A program made the translations under genes and the position numbers. A stretch of DNA of 64,000 nucleotides, from contig CM057000.1 in the NCBI GenBank assembly GCA_029891345.1, positions 139,422,163 through 139,486,162 of the forward strand, read 5' to 3'. Numbering within the stretch: position 1 is the stretch's first letter; every line of letters begins with the position of its first letter. The DNA is from Dryococelus australis. Lineage: Eukaryota; Arthropoda; Insecta; Phasmatodea; Phasmatidae. Positions 31,599 to 44,395 of this stretch are shown piece by piece. The notes beneath the pieces are model-generated. The model had not been told where the DNA came from. It saw only the letters and a program-made list of their open reading frames with translations, and did no database searches.

Positions 31599-34199
31599 TG
31601 GCCAGTACTGTATACTGCAAGGCTCAATGCCCTTCAATTTTTCCAGCGAGCAACTCATTTATAAAAAGTTCTACTGCTAGCTTACGAATATTTCGTATTT
31701 TCATAGAAAAACACAAATCCCACACCTCCTTGGTTATGACAACGAAATAAGAGCAGCTCTTTACAGCATGATTGAAAAATTGTCATTTTGCAACACCTTA
31801 AACCACAAATTAATGTGTGCCTGGAAGAGTTAAAACTGATCAATTTTGAGTAGTGAGATGTACCAAGATCAAGCATTCCATTAATGAAATCATACTTTGG
31901 CTTTGGTATGTGAATATTCGTATATTGAATTCCTACACTCCCAGACACTAGGCGAGATATAAAGTAACACTTTTATTATAGTACCTATTGCTAAACCGTA
32001 TTCTGTAGTTCAGTATTGATTTATCTTATGTCCACAAAAATGTAGACGCACATTGCATCATTTCCATATTATTTTTAATATCATTTGACGTACATTGAAT
32101 AACATACTTCGCACAAAAGTTGAGACGCTACGACTAATAAACAGTAACATGATAAAATATTCCTAATACAGACCCCATAAATAAATTAAAATTTTTGATG
32201 CCCTCACTAGTGTCGAATACGGGAATTAAATTTTCATTTGTACAGACGTAAAATTTCGAAGGTCTGTAAAACCCGCTTTTCCCTCGTGTTGCTGATAAAA
32301 TTGTAAACAAATCTATGACCTCGGTAAATTTTAAACGATTTCTGAACTAACATTTCCGCTTATGTAAATATTTTATTCCTTCAATTTTAGGACAGGTTGC
32401 GAAGGATCCAAAATAGTCGCTGCTTCTGATAAAGTCCTCAACGTGTCTAAGTGATATACCGAAACACCCCCTCCCCCTTCCACCGTATCTTGTCCTATTG
32501 GTAGGGGATTCTATATTTTAGTGTGTACTAGAGTGTGTAGTACAGTTTTGTTTGTTTAGAATTACAGATTGCCAAGATGTCACCGGCAGGTCACGGATAT
32601 GATCCCGCATCAATAAGAGAGATGACGGATGAAGTCAGTACGATAGAGGCCGTGATAGATATGAAAAAAAAAAAGGAAACCATCTAACAATATAAAATTT
32701 TCGTGTCTTACTATATTGCTAGTATTTCCACTGAAGACTACCCTCACTGCACAACTGGAAAATAGTGATGAATAGATTCAGAAACACTGGAATCGAACCT
32801 CATGACCACAATACCTTCTGTGGTGAAGATTTAACTGCGTCTTAATATGAGACAACCAATATTCATTTAAAATTAGTGCCAAAGACTTACGAATTAACGA
32901 CATCAGCTCAGACATCGGACAATGCCATACACTTGTCCAATATAACTCCAAACGCTATGCCTGCCCTCCTGAAACTGCATCCTAATTTTGAGTCGACGAA
33001 TCTGATAATACTTAAACCGTACCACTGGACGACTTCTCCTTGTTTTATTAAAGAAATAAATCAACTGCCTCTAGTCTCCTAAACGTATTATCTATGTAAA
33101 AATTACGAGTTATCAATCTGCATATGGACAACTGAGGCAGTCGGAAACTATACACGAGCACCAAGCATCCTCAGTGGAGGAGTTAAGACCAACAGAGAAG
33201 TTGGATGCTAACCAGCATGCGACTAAAGGATGAAGTTGGATAAGTGGTCCTTTAAGACAGGTCTTGGTAGAAACTAAGATCATACAAGTGATTCAGAAAG
33301 TGATTACCCTCCACATATCTCCTCACCCTGCTCAAGTGACTTCTCTATCGAAATTCTCGTCGGTGAGCAAGAACTAAAGAAGAAAGGTGTACAGCGTTTT
33401 TCTGAAGGGGGAAAAATACCTCAAAGTCAATGACAGCGATTATGGATGAACCGCCTCAAAATTTCTCAGCCCATTTGTGAATACGGTAGAATAATGTGTT
33501 TGTGATTCTCGTAGATATTCGAAAAACGCTGATTTTTATATTTTACTTTAACTGAGTTTTGCTATATAAATGTTATGTTATTTTCGTAAAACTATTAATG
33601 TTTTTTTTTTAAATAATTTATTTCTAATATCTTGTTTGAATTTGTTATGTGTTTATTCGTTCGAGGCCAAAATTAAAGAAGTGCTTATTCAAAAGAGGGT
33701 CCATAATACGACCGCATGTTCCGGACAGGAGTATGCTCATAAATAACGACGTTGAAAATTCTTTTCCTTTTTTTTTTTTTTCATAAATCAAACATTGCTA
33801 ATATAGGCACAACATTGTGTGAGGCAGCCGTCAATAACGAACAAAGAGTTATGCTTTTGTCTAGACTTAGTGAAAGAACAATATTCAGGGGCTTGCATCG
33901 TAGTTAGCCTATCACAGTGGAAAAATGTAAATATATTTCTAAATTCTGGACAGTATTATGTTTTATAGATGCCTAAAAACATGTTAACCATCAAGAGTTA
34001 TGCTAATTATGTAAGATATGGCTTCCGTTTCTGATAGGCCCTAAAAAGTACACGAGCTCTCAAAGACACCCCCTTCTTATCAAGGGTTTCGGATTCAAAC
34101 CACGTGTAAATCGCGCAAGAACGTAAATTCAAACCTTTTTTCAGCAGCTAATCAATCCCCCGGCCACTACACAAATTAATGACAATGCGGAGTCAATTT
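31599..34199. other. AT-rich spacer
   Basis: No gene supported. A 68-codon open frame at 32876-33082 has no recognisable domain. Contains T- and A-runs (33601-33610, 33768-33781). Confidence 0.45.
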
Positions 34200-34425
34200 C
34201 CGCCATACTTCAATCATATAGCCTCCCACCAAGGCGAACCGGGTTTAATCCCCGGCTGGGTCATCGGATTTTCGCACGTGGGAATCGGGCCGGACGATGC
34301 CGTTGGTCGGTGGGTTTTCTCGGGGATCTCCCGTTTCCCCCGCCCCTTGATTCCGGCGCTGCTCCACATCCACTTTAATCACCCTCATCGGCTCGCAAGA
34401 CCTCGCTGTTAAGAGCCACCCAAAT
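34200..34425 (+). repeat. tRNA-derived SINE
   Basis: CCAAGGCGAACCGGGTTTAATCC (B-box GGGTTTAATCC at 34242) is followed by the SINE body CATCGGATTTTCGCACGTGG, GAATCGGGCCGG, GGTGGGTTTTCTCGGGGATC and TCCCGTTTCCCCC. The same order occurs reversed at 41110-41272. The A-box end is decayed here. Confidence 0.72.
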
Positions 34426-37400
34426 CGCTTCACTCACTCCCTGGATACATAGAACGGTTGAATTTATGACCACGAATATCTCGCATATTTTCTGGAAGAC
34501 CAGGAAAATTCATAAACCAGTTTTTGTTGGTAAAAAATTCGGTTGCATTGTCGAATGCGTAATTCGCTCGCGTTTTTGGACGAGTGGCTCGGATATTAGA
34601 ATGTTGTGAGACGTGCTCGTTTATTGATTTCATGAAGGGGCATCCCACCTGCGGTAGGGTTATTGCGAAACCCTCTCTGTCCAACCCCCCCCCCCCCCAG
34701 GTCACCCGCGTAATCAGAATGGCCTATTCTAAAGCGGTTTAATATCGGATGTCAATCAGACACTGACAGCCGGTATAAGCCAGGCCGCCGGATTCCATCA
34801 CCCAGGTATGGAATCTTTAATTGGACTATCGCAGGGCACCATTCAATGCAGTCTTGGATTAATAATAAACTACCGCATACCAAACAAGTGCTTGTTCTGG
34901 CTGCCAATTTATCTCACTTTCTCGGAATTTACTACTATATAGTTTATTCGCGGTTTCTTAACATGTTTTTAAGCAAACATTTGAAAAATCGCCCCATGTG
35001 TGACGTATGTCATATATCACAAGTGTTTTATACTTCTGGGAACATAAAAAGATCTTATGTTTGGTTAAATTAAACTTTTATGTATAGTTGATCTATAACT
35101 TATAATATTTCGTTTATAAGTAATGTGAAGAAAAGCAGAGAGAATATAGGTTTATTGGTAATACCTTGTAAGAAATACTTCTTCGGAGGCTGGCTATAGA
35201 CAGTCAGCTTCTCCAAGTACGATATGGTTTTGTTAACTATTATGTATTACAAACATGTCCTGGTTTACATTCTGCCTCGTGGCGAAACTGCTGAGAGTTT
35301 GTTTTGTTCCTGTAGGTCCGTGTTGATGTGTCCTCGTGGTTAGCGTCGTATTGGCATTCTTTCACCGCGGTGTTTGCAAATTGTCCCTTATATAGCGGCG
35401 TCAGCGAGTATGTTGGTTTAAAGGCAGTTTCGCCCTAGTGCTCATCATAACAAGATGCAGGCTATGTCCACTACTCATTCCTATGCAATCATATACACTC
35501 TTCGAAGTGAAAGAAAATTGGTTTATATATTATTCACAGGAAGGGTTTTCCAATACACTCATTGCTATAAGAACTTGTGCTCCATGCCACAATTATTTGG
35601 TTTACCCTGGAGGTTAGTAAATAGTCACTTGTAAAATATGAAAAGCATCAAATTTAAATCGAATGGTGCATGCACAAACGTTGTGTGAGGGCGTTGCTTT
35701 CACGTTTAGAGGGACGTAGGACTACATGAACAGTCCACATCCACAGAACAGTGTGTGTGATGGGACATGCATGATACTTACCGGGTTGGTAGATGAGCAA
35801 CAAGCATCCCGAGAGGGCGTGCGAAATAACCATCATAACTGCGGACTGAGATGACGGTTAATAAGGGTTGCAAGAGACAATGTGGACAACCCGTCGAAAT
35901 GCTTGGTATCTGATCCACGCGGACTACTCCTTCAAACTGTGTTGGGAGCGATGGATTTGTGAAGTTACCTATATACGGTTTTGCATGATCCCGACAGACA
36001 ATAAGAAAAGGAGTGCACTTTAATATTCAGACCGGTTCTGCTGAAGACAGCGATTTCCTTCACATCTGCACAGTAATTAGGATTATAATATACAACAGCT
36101 ATAGCCATACCTACCCCAGAATAAAAGACAACGTTTAACACTATACCCGGTTCTAATCGATACAAGCCATCACACACGAAGCCATCCAACTAGGTAATAA
36201 AGGTTCATATCTCACTTGCCACTTGTCTAGGTGGGCGTAACATAATAATAATGGATTGATGGCGAAATACATTATTCTGTTTGTTTGACCAAAATACCAT
36301 TAATATAAAATCGTTAAATTTTGTTTAAATCTAATGGACACTTCTTCGGGCTCAAATTGTATGGTTTTTTTTTGTTATTATTCAAGTACCCTTCACTTTT
36401 AAAGGCAAGCTTCACGTGCCAAATTGAAGTCCTAGATTTTTTGGCTTATCTGTGTTTCTAAAAATGAAAGTACGTCTTCAGCGAATTAATTATTAAATTT
36501 TACGCTACAGTACTGAAATAAAAACTATATTATGAAGCCATAATTATATCACAATATCTGTCCTGCCAAAATTTGGCAGAATCGATATTCTGAAATAATT
36601 ATGAGTCTTTAGGTCAATACTTTATGTCTCAATAGATAGTTAGCTATAAAAATACATTCTGAATTTTTCTTCTTTAAACACGTTGATAATCAAGAAATGC
36701 AAAGAGTTCATAGTTGTGCATGGAGTTACACCTTGAAGTGTAAGTCAATAAATATTTCATTGACATTTTCTGGTTACCATAGGTTGTAATCTTAAGTTCA
36801 AGATAATACACTAAGAGAGTACACTTTCTCGCCTTTTCTTTTTCCCTCCCACTGCAATGACTCGAAATATTTGAGAAAATGTTTATTATGAATACACTAC
36901 TTTTCTCGAAGAACGTAATTTCTACGTCAGGGTATCGAAACTTGGCCAATAATATACGGGTGGAGGAATAAACATATTCCCCAATTACTGTTAGGTGTGT
37001 GCCCATGAAACTAATATCGCAAAAAGTAGACAGGGCGTTGTAAATATGCCGCCGAGCCATAGTAGAAATTTCTGGTTGTGAATAACCGAGAATAACCATA
37101 TTACTAAAGTAAAGTTATTCATACCCTGACGCCTCGGCTGTTTTTTTTTTTTTTTTTTGCTTGCAATATGCAGAGTAATTGTGTTCGTCAAACTATGCAT
37201 TTATTATGAAAATTAACACCAGAGGGGCATATTGTGCTGTTACGAAGCGTATCCAGAATACTGCATTAGAACGTCTTTACACTAACTTTTCTGTAGAAAG
37301 CAATGCAGCTTGTTGTAGATCAACGAACAAATTCAATTAAATAGTTTTGCTATAATTTAACCTTTAGCAATCGAGAATCGATTTACATAACGTTTAGTTT

Positions 37401-38732
37401 TGAGAGAAAGGTATATTTCTATATGCAAAGGCATTTCGAATTGACATAACAATAATCGATTATAAAAATTTTCATTTTTACGCTGAATATGTTTTTAAAA
37501 TTATCTGTGCATAATGTATTTTAACATAGAAAGAAAAATATAAATTTTTCACTACGTTGAATATATGGGTGCCAAGACACAGGTTATAAAGTATATCACT
37601 TATATGACTTATTAGTTTTAATGTTAGGATTTGTCGTTGCATTCTGCATTATGAAGATTTTAGATACATCATGTATAATTCGTGAAGTCATTAAATAGAG
37701 GAAGAGCATGTCTATCTTTCTGAAAGGTACTTCACATATATCTTACACAATTGAGTACAACGGTCAAATTTATTTACTTTTATAAGAATTATATAGTTTC
37801 AATAGTAAAAGTGTAAGCTATTTCCTTGAGTATTTTCGAATAATAATGGCTTTACTACAGCGAAAATTTATATCGTCGTAGCCATCTATAATGTATACGA
37901 AAACGTAGTAAACTAAGCTCTGTTGTATTTTCTGCATTGATCTTTTGTATAGTTGTATCCACGAGTCACTGAGAATACACTTGGATGTATCTGCTTATTT
38001 ATGTCACTGAGGTTATATGTTCATAATTTCCGTATTTACTCACAGACTAAATATGAGGTAGAGCGCTTATTCGTCTTCTGTGCGTGTACCCAACATTGGC
38101 CTGGACCAAAGGAACACATCTGTCAAAGTCTAATGGCCAACACTGATGGACGTGTTTGTTTACATTTTAATTTTTATTTGACAAGCGCTATTACACGAAT
38201 GAAATACTTTTACCAGTATCAATTTAATCAAACTGCATCTCAAATCATTTGTTTAGGAATCAGTTCTCTAACCTAAAATCAAAACCATGCCGATTTCGCT
38301 AGACGTGTTGGCAGAAAAGCAGTTCAGTGCTGGGACACGGAGATTGGTCGTGCGCAGCCAGCGAGATCGGTATACCTAATCTTTAGTCTATGTATTTACC
38401 GCAGTGTGCCATTAGGTTCATCCATGTCTGCATCCACCATAGCGTCTATCGTGCAGTCAGTGAGCCAGCAGAACCGAAATAATAAATTAGTGACACTGCC
38501 AGCCAGCGACATACAACGTGTCAGTTATTAGAGGGCGCACGTTGACCTAATGCTCGCACATTGTCAGGCGCCTGGCGAACGGTCTGGAAAGCTGCTGGCT
38601 GTAGATTCAAATTAACACAATTTCCAGCAGCAACCTATAGGGTAGTGTAATGGCCTGGCTACTTCACAGGGGTCATCTGTCCATGTCCATAACTGCCGTT
38701 ATGCTGTTACCAAAGTTGCCCTCCCCCAAAGA
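34426..38732. other. AT-rich spacer
   Basis: C-run at 34685-34698 and T-run at 37141-37158. Open frames (for example 36674-37099 minus, 37953-38276 plus) show no domain. 38280-38620 is less AT-rich but unrecognised. Confidence 0.45.
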
Positions 38733-39050
38733 TGCAATAAGGATAATTATTAATTGAGCATCTCTGAAAGACCTGCACAGGATATATATTTTTTGTCATT
38801 CAGTATCCTTCCGCTGTATGCGAAATTAACACGTCCATGGGCCTGGTAACTTTATTCATGCGCTATAAAACAAAACTGTCGAATTGTAATAAATGTAAAC
38901 ATGCTACAAATAACGTTACGTTTATCCACTGTTGAAAATTTTAAACCTTACGCTTGCAATACAAGGCCACGTATTTGAACAATATTTATTAATTCCTAGC
39001 CAATTTAACACGGGGCTTGGATATCAGAATGTTATGTAACATACACAGTA
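38733..39050 (+). mobile_element. Old, decayed MITE F2 copy
   Basis: Weak left end (TTGAGCATCTCTGAAAGACC at 38755). Clear interior match ACACGTCCATGGGCCTGGTA + ACTTTATTCATGCG at 38830-38863 and scattered later matches. No right terminal repeat. This looks older than the other copies. Confidence 0.6.
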
Positions 39051-39654
39051 TGTATCTCAATTCGATAGACAAACTTCGGCTTCACAAAGAATAAGTTGAA
39101 AACATATATACGACATATGGTCTAAAGTGAATACTAAGGGCGGTACACATCTTTGAAGTTGGACCTGGAACACTTGTGTATTGCAAATATTGGAGATAGT
39201 ATTTAAAACGGAACACTGATTGTCTGGATAAAAGAACTTCAAACAACACTACACCTGTTGCGTGTCCATTTGTCACAAACATTTATGGCTGAAACTGACT
39301 TAAATATAGTAATTATAAAATTAATCTGATAGATAATTACTGTAATTTTATTACACACGATCACGGTAAATATTATGACGATCCTTCATGAAAAAGATTT
39401 TCTTGCGAATTTTGCTTTCCGAAGCATCAAGCGGAAATGTGCTTCAATTTGGTTAAAAATTCAGACTATTTTAAACGATAGTTATTTTTTACATTCAAAA
39501 GGTGTATTTTAATAAAATATTTTATAATGTTGCAAAATAAATACATTCATCTTTCATATACAGCATAAATCGCACTTTTGTGACAATTGTACAATTATTT
39601 TACGATTATTCACAATGTATATAATTCTTACAATTCACTTAAAAGTGGTGTATA

Positions 39655-39935
39655 CATTTCAATTCAACTAGGTAGGAGTCATATGTCTAACTCTTATTTC
39701 TGGGATTCATTTATTAAAATTCGTTTATGAATGATACCATTAGTTGAATTCACCTAGATAGAAGTTATATATCCAATTGTCTTTGCCGGTATGCAACTAC
39801 TTCCACTCGTTTAAGAATGATTTCAAAATTTCAATTCACCTTGTTAAGAGTCATGTATCTAATTGTCATTTCTGGATTGTAATTCTTCCAATTCTATTAA
39901 TAGTGATGACAACAGTTCTATTCGCTTAGATAAGA
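39655..39935. repeat. 86-bp degenerate tandem repeat, about 3 copies
   Basis: AATTCA-(C/A)CT-(A/T)GxTA anchors at 39661, 39747, 39833 and a partial at 39919, exactly 86 bp apart. Each is followed by GxAGTyATxTxTCxAAyTxT. Copies are well diverged. Confidence 0.75.
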
Positions 39936-40013
39936 TGGATTAGATAAGATGTGCAGTGCTCCATAGGCAGCTACTTTACTTCAACCTTAAGAGCCGTTCA
40001 TATCTCTCCAATT

Positions 40014-40396
40014 ATAGTATGTTCACGGTAGAGTGAGCACTTTTTAAGGCCCTTCTAAATTTTTCTGTTCATTCAATTTCCATCTTCCTGCAACTTTTTA
40101 ATATAAATATTGCAATGTGACCGATAAAAACAGTGTATACATTTCACCACCCTCAAAACTTAACGCCTGAAGCTGAAATAAAATATATTTATTAGTGATA
40201 TATATATATATATATACATATAATTTATTAAATATTAATATTTAATAAGATATATATATATATTAGATAACTTACCTTTTTCATTCTTACCTCATTCCTC
40301 ATCTTCTCTGGAGGGGAGATGGTTCTTCTTTCAGCTCTCGTTAACGCCTGTTGGGAGGACCTTAGAAAGTGCTCACTTTACCGTGAATAGCCTATA
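40014..40396 (-). mobile_element. MITE F1 copy, reversed, with TA expansion and extra sequence
   Basis: Left end GTTCACGGTAGAGTGAGCAC, then reversed F1 interior (CTGCAACTTTTTAATATAAA, AACAGTGTATACATTTCACC, AACTTAACGCCTGAAGCT, ATATATTTATTAGTGA). TA-rich sequence follows at 40196-40262, then about 105 bp not found in other F1 copies, and the right end GTGCTCACTTTACCGTGAAT + AGCCTATA. Confidence 0.85.
40196..40262. repeat. TA-rich expansion inside MITE F1
   Basis: Two (TA)n runs around AATTTATTAAATATTAATATTTAATAAG, at the same F1 position as the run at 14048-14121. Confidence 0.9.
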
Positions 40397-40830
40397 CTGC
40401 AGTTGCGCTGGCGACCCGAGTCGGAGAGGGGGCGTTGCCGCCGAGTCTTGACGGAACAGCAGCACGTGATCCCCAGGGACGGACGTCGCTTATTGGACGC
40501 CCGGAACGACACAATGAATGAGTGATGAGGCTTGCGGCGGGGCTGCAGGCGCCTGCGGAAGGAGTCCGTGGCCGCGGGGAACACGCAGCCGGCCGGCCAA
40601 TTCGCGGCCCGCGACCCCACCCGACGACGACGCAGCGTAATAAGGAGCTCGTCAGTGATTTCCCCGGAGTGCGCCCGGGTCCAGGGGCCCTCGCTCTCTC
40701 CCGCCGAGTGGATTACGACCACTAGGGGTGAGGGGAGGGGTTGGATCGGCGGAGCGGAAGTCGCGGGAAGGAAGGCTTCATCCGGTTAACGTAGCGCGCG
40801 CTCTCGCGGTAAAAGCTGTATGGCGTTAGA
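40397..40830. other. CpG-rich block
   Basis: Strongly CpG-rich (CAGCCGGCCGGCCAATTCGC, CGACCCCACCCGACGACGAC). Contains open frames on both strands without a recognised domain. Candidate promoter or non-coding first exon, or an unlisted GC-rich repeat. Confidence 0.35.
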
Positions 40831-41109
40831 GGGATGGGAGGGCATCCCTTCAGGACGGCGGAACATTTCACACGCCGAGACCTCAGATTCTGTTTCCCCA
40901 GCGACTTTGTCATCGAGCACACCCCCAGGGGCAGGCGAAATAGGATTACAACCCCTTCACGATGACACGCGGGGAGAGCAAACTTCCTTGAAATCTGACA
41001 TGAAAGATGGGAAAGATACGTAACTTAGCAAGTTCCTTGGCCTGTGATCCTGCGAGTGCTTACTTCGGTGGGGAGAGGAGAGATTTGTGCTGCTATTTAC
41101 AACGGGGTG

Positions 41110-41272
41110 AAACGAGACGGGCACGGAAAATGCGCCGGAACGCTAGCGCGCGGAGGAAACGGGACATCACCGAGAAAACCCACCGGCACGATTCCCACGT
41201 GCGAAAATCCGCTTCCGTGAATCGAACCCGGTTCGCCTTGGTTCTGAAGCCAGAGCTCTATCCACCAAAGTT
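41110..41272 (-). repeat. tRNA-derived SINE, reversed
   Basis: On the minus strand: TTTGGTGGATAGAGCTCTGG (A-box, 41268-41249), CTTCAGAACCAAGGCGAACC, GGGTTCGATTC (B-box, 41228-41218), GGATTTTCGCACGTGGGAAT, CGGTGGGTTTTCTCGGTGAT and CCCGTTTCCTCCGC. It has both RNA polymerase III promoter boxes and is of the same family as 34200-34425. Confidence 0.78.
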
Positions 41273-41434
41273 GTTTACTTCAGTGCGCCGTTCTTTGTTT
41301 CGATCGAAATTCGCCCGTTTTACTATGACGATTCACTAACCGAGCGATGTATTGCCTCGTGTGTGTTTGCTGTTTACGATAATCACGTCTACTTGAAGGA
41401 CATGAGATCCCGATAATGTGTTGCTAGTGCGGTC

Positions 41435-41847
41435 GTTTTAAACGTTTAATTTTGAAATCCACCTTGGAAAAAGTAACTGCCCCTACCTGCATATACTTTA
41501 ACGGGCGACTTGAGTGACATGCCTACAGTAATGTTCGTAACGATGAATGGGAAGTAGTTCCGTTTCTCTGCGTCGAATATAAAGGGTTAGGCATCCATTT
41601 GGAAAAACTTAAATTATTTCTTTCGCTTTCTGTTTTTTTTAATGCATCGAAGTGTAAAAATGAGCAGATTTTTTTAGATATGTACTTTCCTAAAAATAGT
41701 ATGGATTTACTTGACCGAAGCATGAATGAAGTAATGAGACCCATGAAAGTGTTAATCTTACATAAGGCGGAAGAATACACAACGTGCATACAAGCAGATA
41801 TTCAGCAGGGCTTTCAAAAGTGCTTATTTTACCGTGCATAGTCTATA
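41435..41847 (-). mobile_element. MITE F2 copy, reversed
   Basis: ATTTTGAAATCCACCTTGGA, ACTGCCCCTACCTGCATATA, ACGGGCGACTTGAGTGACAT, GTAACGATGAATGGGAAGTA, AATGCATCGAAGTGTAAAAA, GCATGAATGAAGTAATGAG, AAGGCGGAAGAATACACAAC and GTGCTTATTTTACCGTGCAT + AGTCTATA. The left terminal repeat is decayed. Confidence 0.9.
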
Positions 41848-42352
41848 TTTAAATTACCAGTTTGCTTAATATGATTGTTCAAGAAAGTCGATTCTATCAT
41901 CCAGACTAATAAAGACAGTTCTCTCTCAGATGGTATTTTATTAATTATGATAATAAAGATTCCTGAACCACAACTACGCATGACTTTGTATGGAAGTTAA
42001 ATTGACACCATCTAGTTAGAAGTACTATGTCGCTATTTTACTAAACAACATGGGGACTGTTGTTCAGTTCCGTCTGTTTCATTGCTCAAGTCTATGTTGT
42101 GTCATTGCCTCGCCAGTTCCGCAGGAAATAGGCGCACATCAAAACTGTAATGCATTTTGTAATATTCAATACTGTGTGTGTGTTTGCCAGATGTTTTAAA
42201 CGGCACCCCTCAAGGCTACTTCCACAATCTCTCAGTGCTTACGTAATTTATTTCCGTAAATATTAGCAGCGCAAACATGCCTGTTATGAATTCACTTGTC
42301 ACTGTCGGTAAATTAATCTTGTTTAATGAAATTGCTGTGGGATACCTTTAAA

Positions 42353-42468
42353 GAGAGAGTTTCTTGTGTAACTTATCTTATGTAACTGGCCGAATTATAC
42401 ACGTGTTAAAAAGACAGTTTCTAGTGTAACTTATCTTATGTAACTGACCGAAGTATAGACTTTTGAAG
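42353..42468. repeat. 58-bp tandem duplication
   Basis: GTAACTTATCTTATGTAACT occurs twice with a 58-bp spacing, each followed by GxCCGAAxTATA. Two copies only. Confidence 0.85.
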
Positions 42469-42628
42469 TGATAGGTATACCGTGCTCCATCCTGTAGTTT
42501 GGTTATATACAAGACATTATTGTAATCAACTGTGTCTCTTTAGTGCAGTTTGTAATCCGCCGAATTCCAACTAGTCATCCGGTGTGCTCTCCGGGGTAGA
42601 ATCGAGATGCTAGCTCCGAAAATGAAAT

Positions 42629-42652
42629 AATAATAATAATAATAATAATATT
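42629..42652. repeat. (TAA)n microsatellite
   Basis: About eight TAA units. Confidence 0.95.
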
Positions 42653-43220
42653 AGCAAGAAAAAATTATTTCTCTCTAATTACTACAGCTTATTTCGGTTT
42701 GATTAGTGAGTTTAGATGTTCTTTGTACTTTAAATATTCGTTCTGGGGCAGTAAATAAAACATCGGTTTCTCAGCCAGACGAAATACATCGAACCGTTTA
42801 TCAAATCTTTATACTGAGCAGTTACTCCCTTCCCACAAATAATAACCTTGAAACTGTTAACGGAGTACAATCCTTCCTCTTCTGCGTGTCTGTACGTCTT
42901 CCAAGTTGGCGTGGACGACGGAGGCGATTGCGGCCGCAGATGTTTAGGGGAGCAGCGAGGGAGGGACGTTTGTGGTCTGTAATAGACGGTGGAGGAGAAC
43001 TCGAGACAGCTGTCGTAACGAGTCGTGGGATGGGAACCGTCCACTGTCTGGAATGTTCAGAGTTGTCGAGAACGTGTATGTACTGTTGCGGTAGATTCAA
43101 TTAAGGACCCCGTCGTGGGATCTACTGCTCGTTGAAGCTCCACGGGGCAGTATTCCGCACTTGCATGGTCGGGTGGAAGCTTCCACGGGCCCTGCTAACT
43201 TAAACCTGCATTCAAGGAGG

Positions 43221-43425
43221 TATAGGCTATTCACGGTAAAGTGAGCACTTTCGGAAGACCTCTCGTTTGGAACAATATTCAATAAATATATGTTGTTTTA
43301 GCCCTAGACGTTAACTTCAGAGCGCGGTGGAATATACACACTCTGTTTATTACTAACACGGCAATATTTATTTTAAAAAGGCGGTTAAAGGAAAAATAAT
43401 GGCTGGAAAAAAACGACAATTTACA
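43221..43425 (+). mobile_element. MITE F1 copy, right end missing
   Basis: TATAGGCTATTCACGGTAAA, TCGTTTGGAACAATATTC, CCCTAGACGTTAACTTCAG, AATATACACACTCTGTTTAT and GGCGGTTAAAGG. The match ends after ATGGCTGGAAAAAAAC without a right terminal repeat. Confidence 0.85.
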
Positions 43426-44395
43426 AACTGTTGACAAAGTTCGAAAAGAATTTTGTTTTCCAGAATGCCTCGGTATATTTGAGAGGTGATCGAGAAAATT
43501 TGACAAACGAATGTAAACAGCCACAGACCATTACACTACCGAATCAAATTTCACATTCAAAGCAATACACTGAGACAAATACCATCCGCCTGAACATCCA
43601 CCAGCTCAACACAAGTACTTCTGAATGCCTAATAAGTAACAATATCCTATGTGCACAATTGCAGTCTTCATTTGGCTTGGGCGCTTCTCTCTGTGTGAAG
43701 ACAGTCTGTTACACGAGAGAGCCAATCATAGTTAAGTCTCTCCGGTACTGACCGTCCGTGATTCGCCGGCAGATAGATCAGGCGCGTAACACTCCAAATG
43801 CTCCGATTATGAAAGTGGTTCTGAACTAAAGTGTTTTGGAACACAGCTTTTCCTGAAATCCTTTCACGAAAAACAGGTGCCCCTACCATTCAACAGTAAC
43901 TCCTTACACTGCCCCACAGTCGAATGAAGGTGTCTTGGGCACCCCCAACTGCGAAAACGGCGTACCATCACACACCAATGCAGCTTCCTTTCATTGGCTC
44001 CTGTACCTGCGCTGCTACGGAATCACTATGGAATCGATTGACCACGCGACGATTGACTCACACCACTCGCGTCAGAGTCCAACGGTCCCGGATAAGTTAG
44101 ATGATTGTACCTACCAGAAAGATTCTAACGGCCAGTGGTCCGTTGACTTATTCTCTTGACAACAACCTCGCTAACAATGGATATACGCTAGGCATGTTAA
44201 AAGGCAGAGGAACATCTGCGACACAACGCCAAAATTTATGAGCACCCAAAGGTTCGTCTGGGAGGGATATGTGGTGAATTTCACAACGTAGTGTATGTAT
44301 ATTGCGGGTAGCTTGGTATTTCAACCGCATGAGTATTCTAGTAATCCTTGTCGCTTGTCACTTAGAAGATTGGGTGTTCAATTAAGACGACTATG
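43426..44395. other. Spacer
   Basis: Open frames at 43431-43751 and 43935-44159 (plus) without recognisable domains; no repeat recognised. Confidence 0.4.

Larger units (their letters stand above)
41848..43220. other. Spacer with small repeats
   Basis: Holds the 58-bp duplication and (TAA)n listed separately. 42880-43110 is GC-richer with open frames on both strands (42706-43104 plus, 42730-43044 minus), no domain recognised. Confidence 0.4.

Noticed and set aside
40378..40789. Arginine-rich open frames on both strands
   Set aside because: The start overlaps the MITE F1 end and the rest is a GC-rich shadow effect; no domain.
41218..41268. Functional tRNA gene
   Set aside because: A- and B-boxes are present, but no acceptor-stem pairing was found and the sequence continues into a SINE body.
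42706..43104. 132-codon plus-strand frame and its minus-strand partner
   Set aside because: Overlapping frames on both strands without domain or splice evidence.
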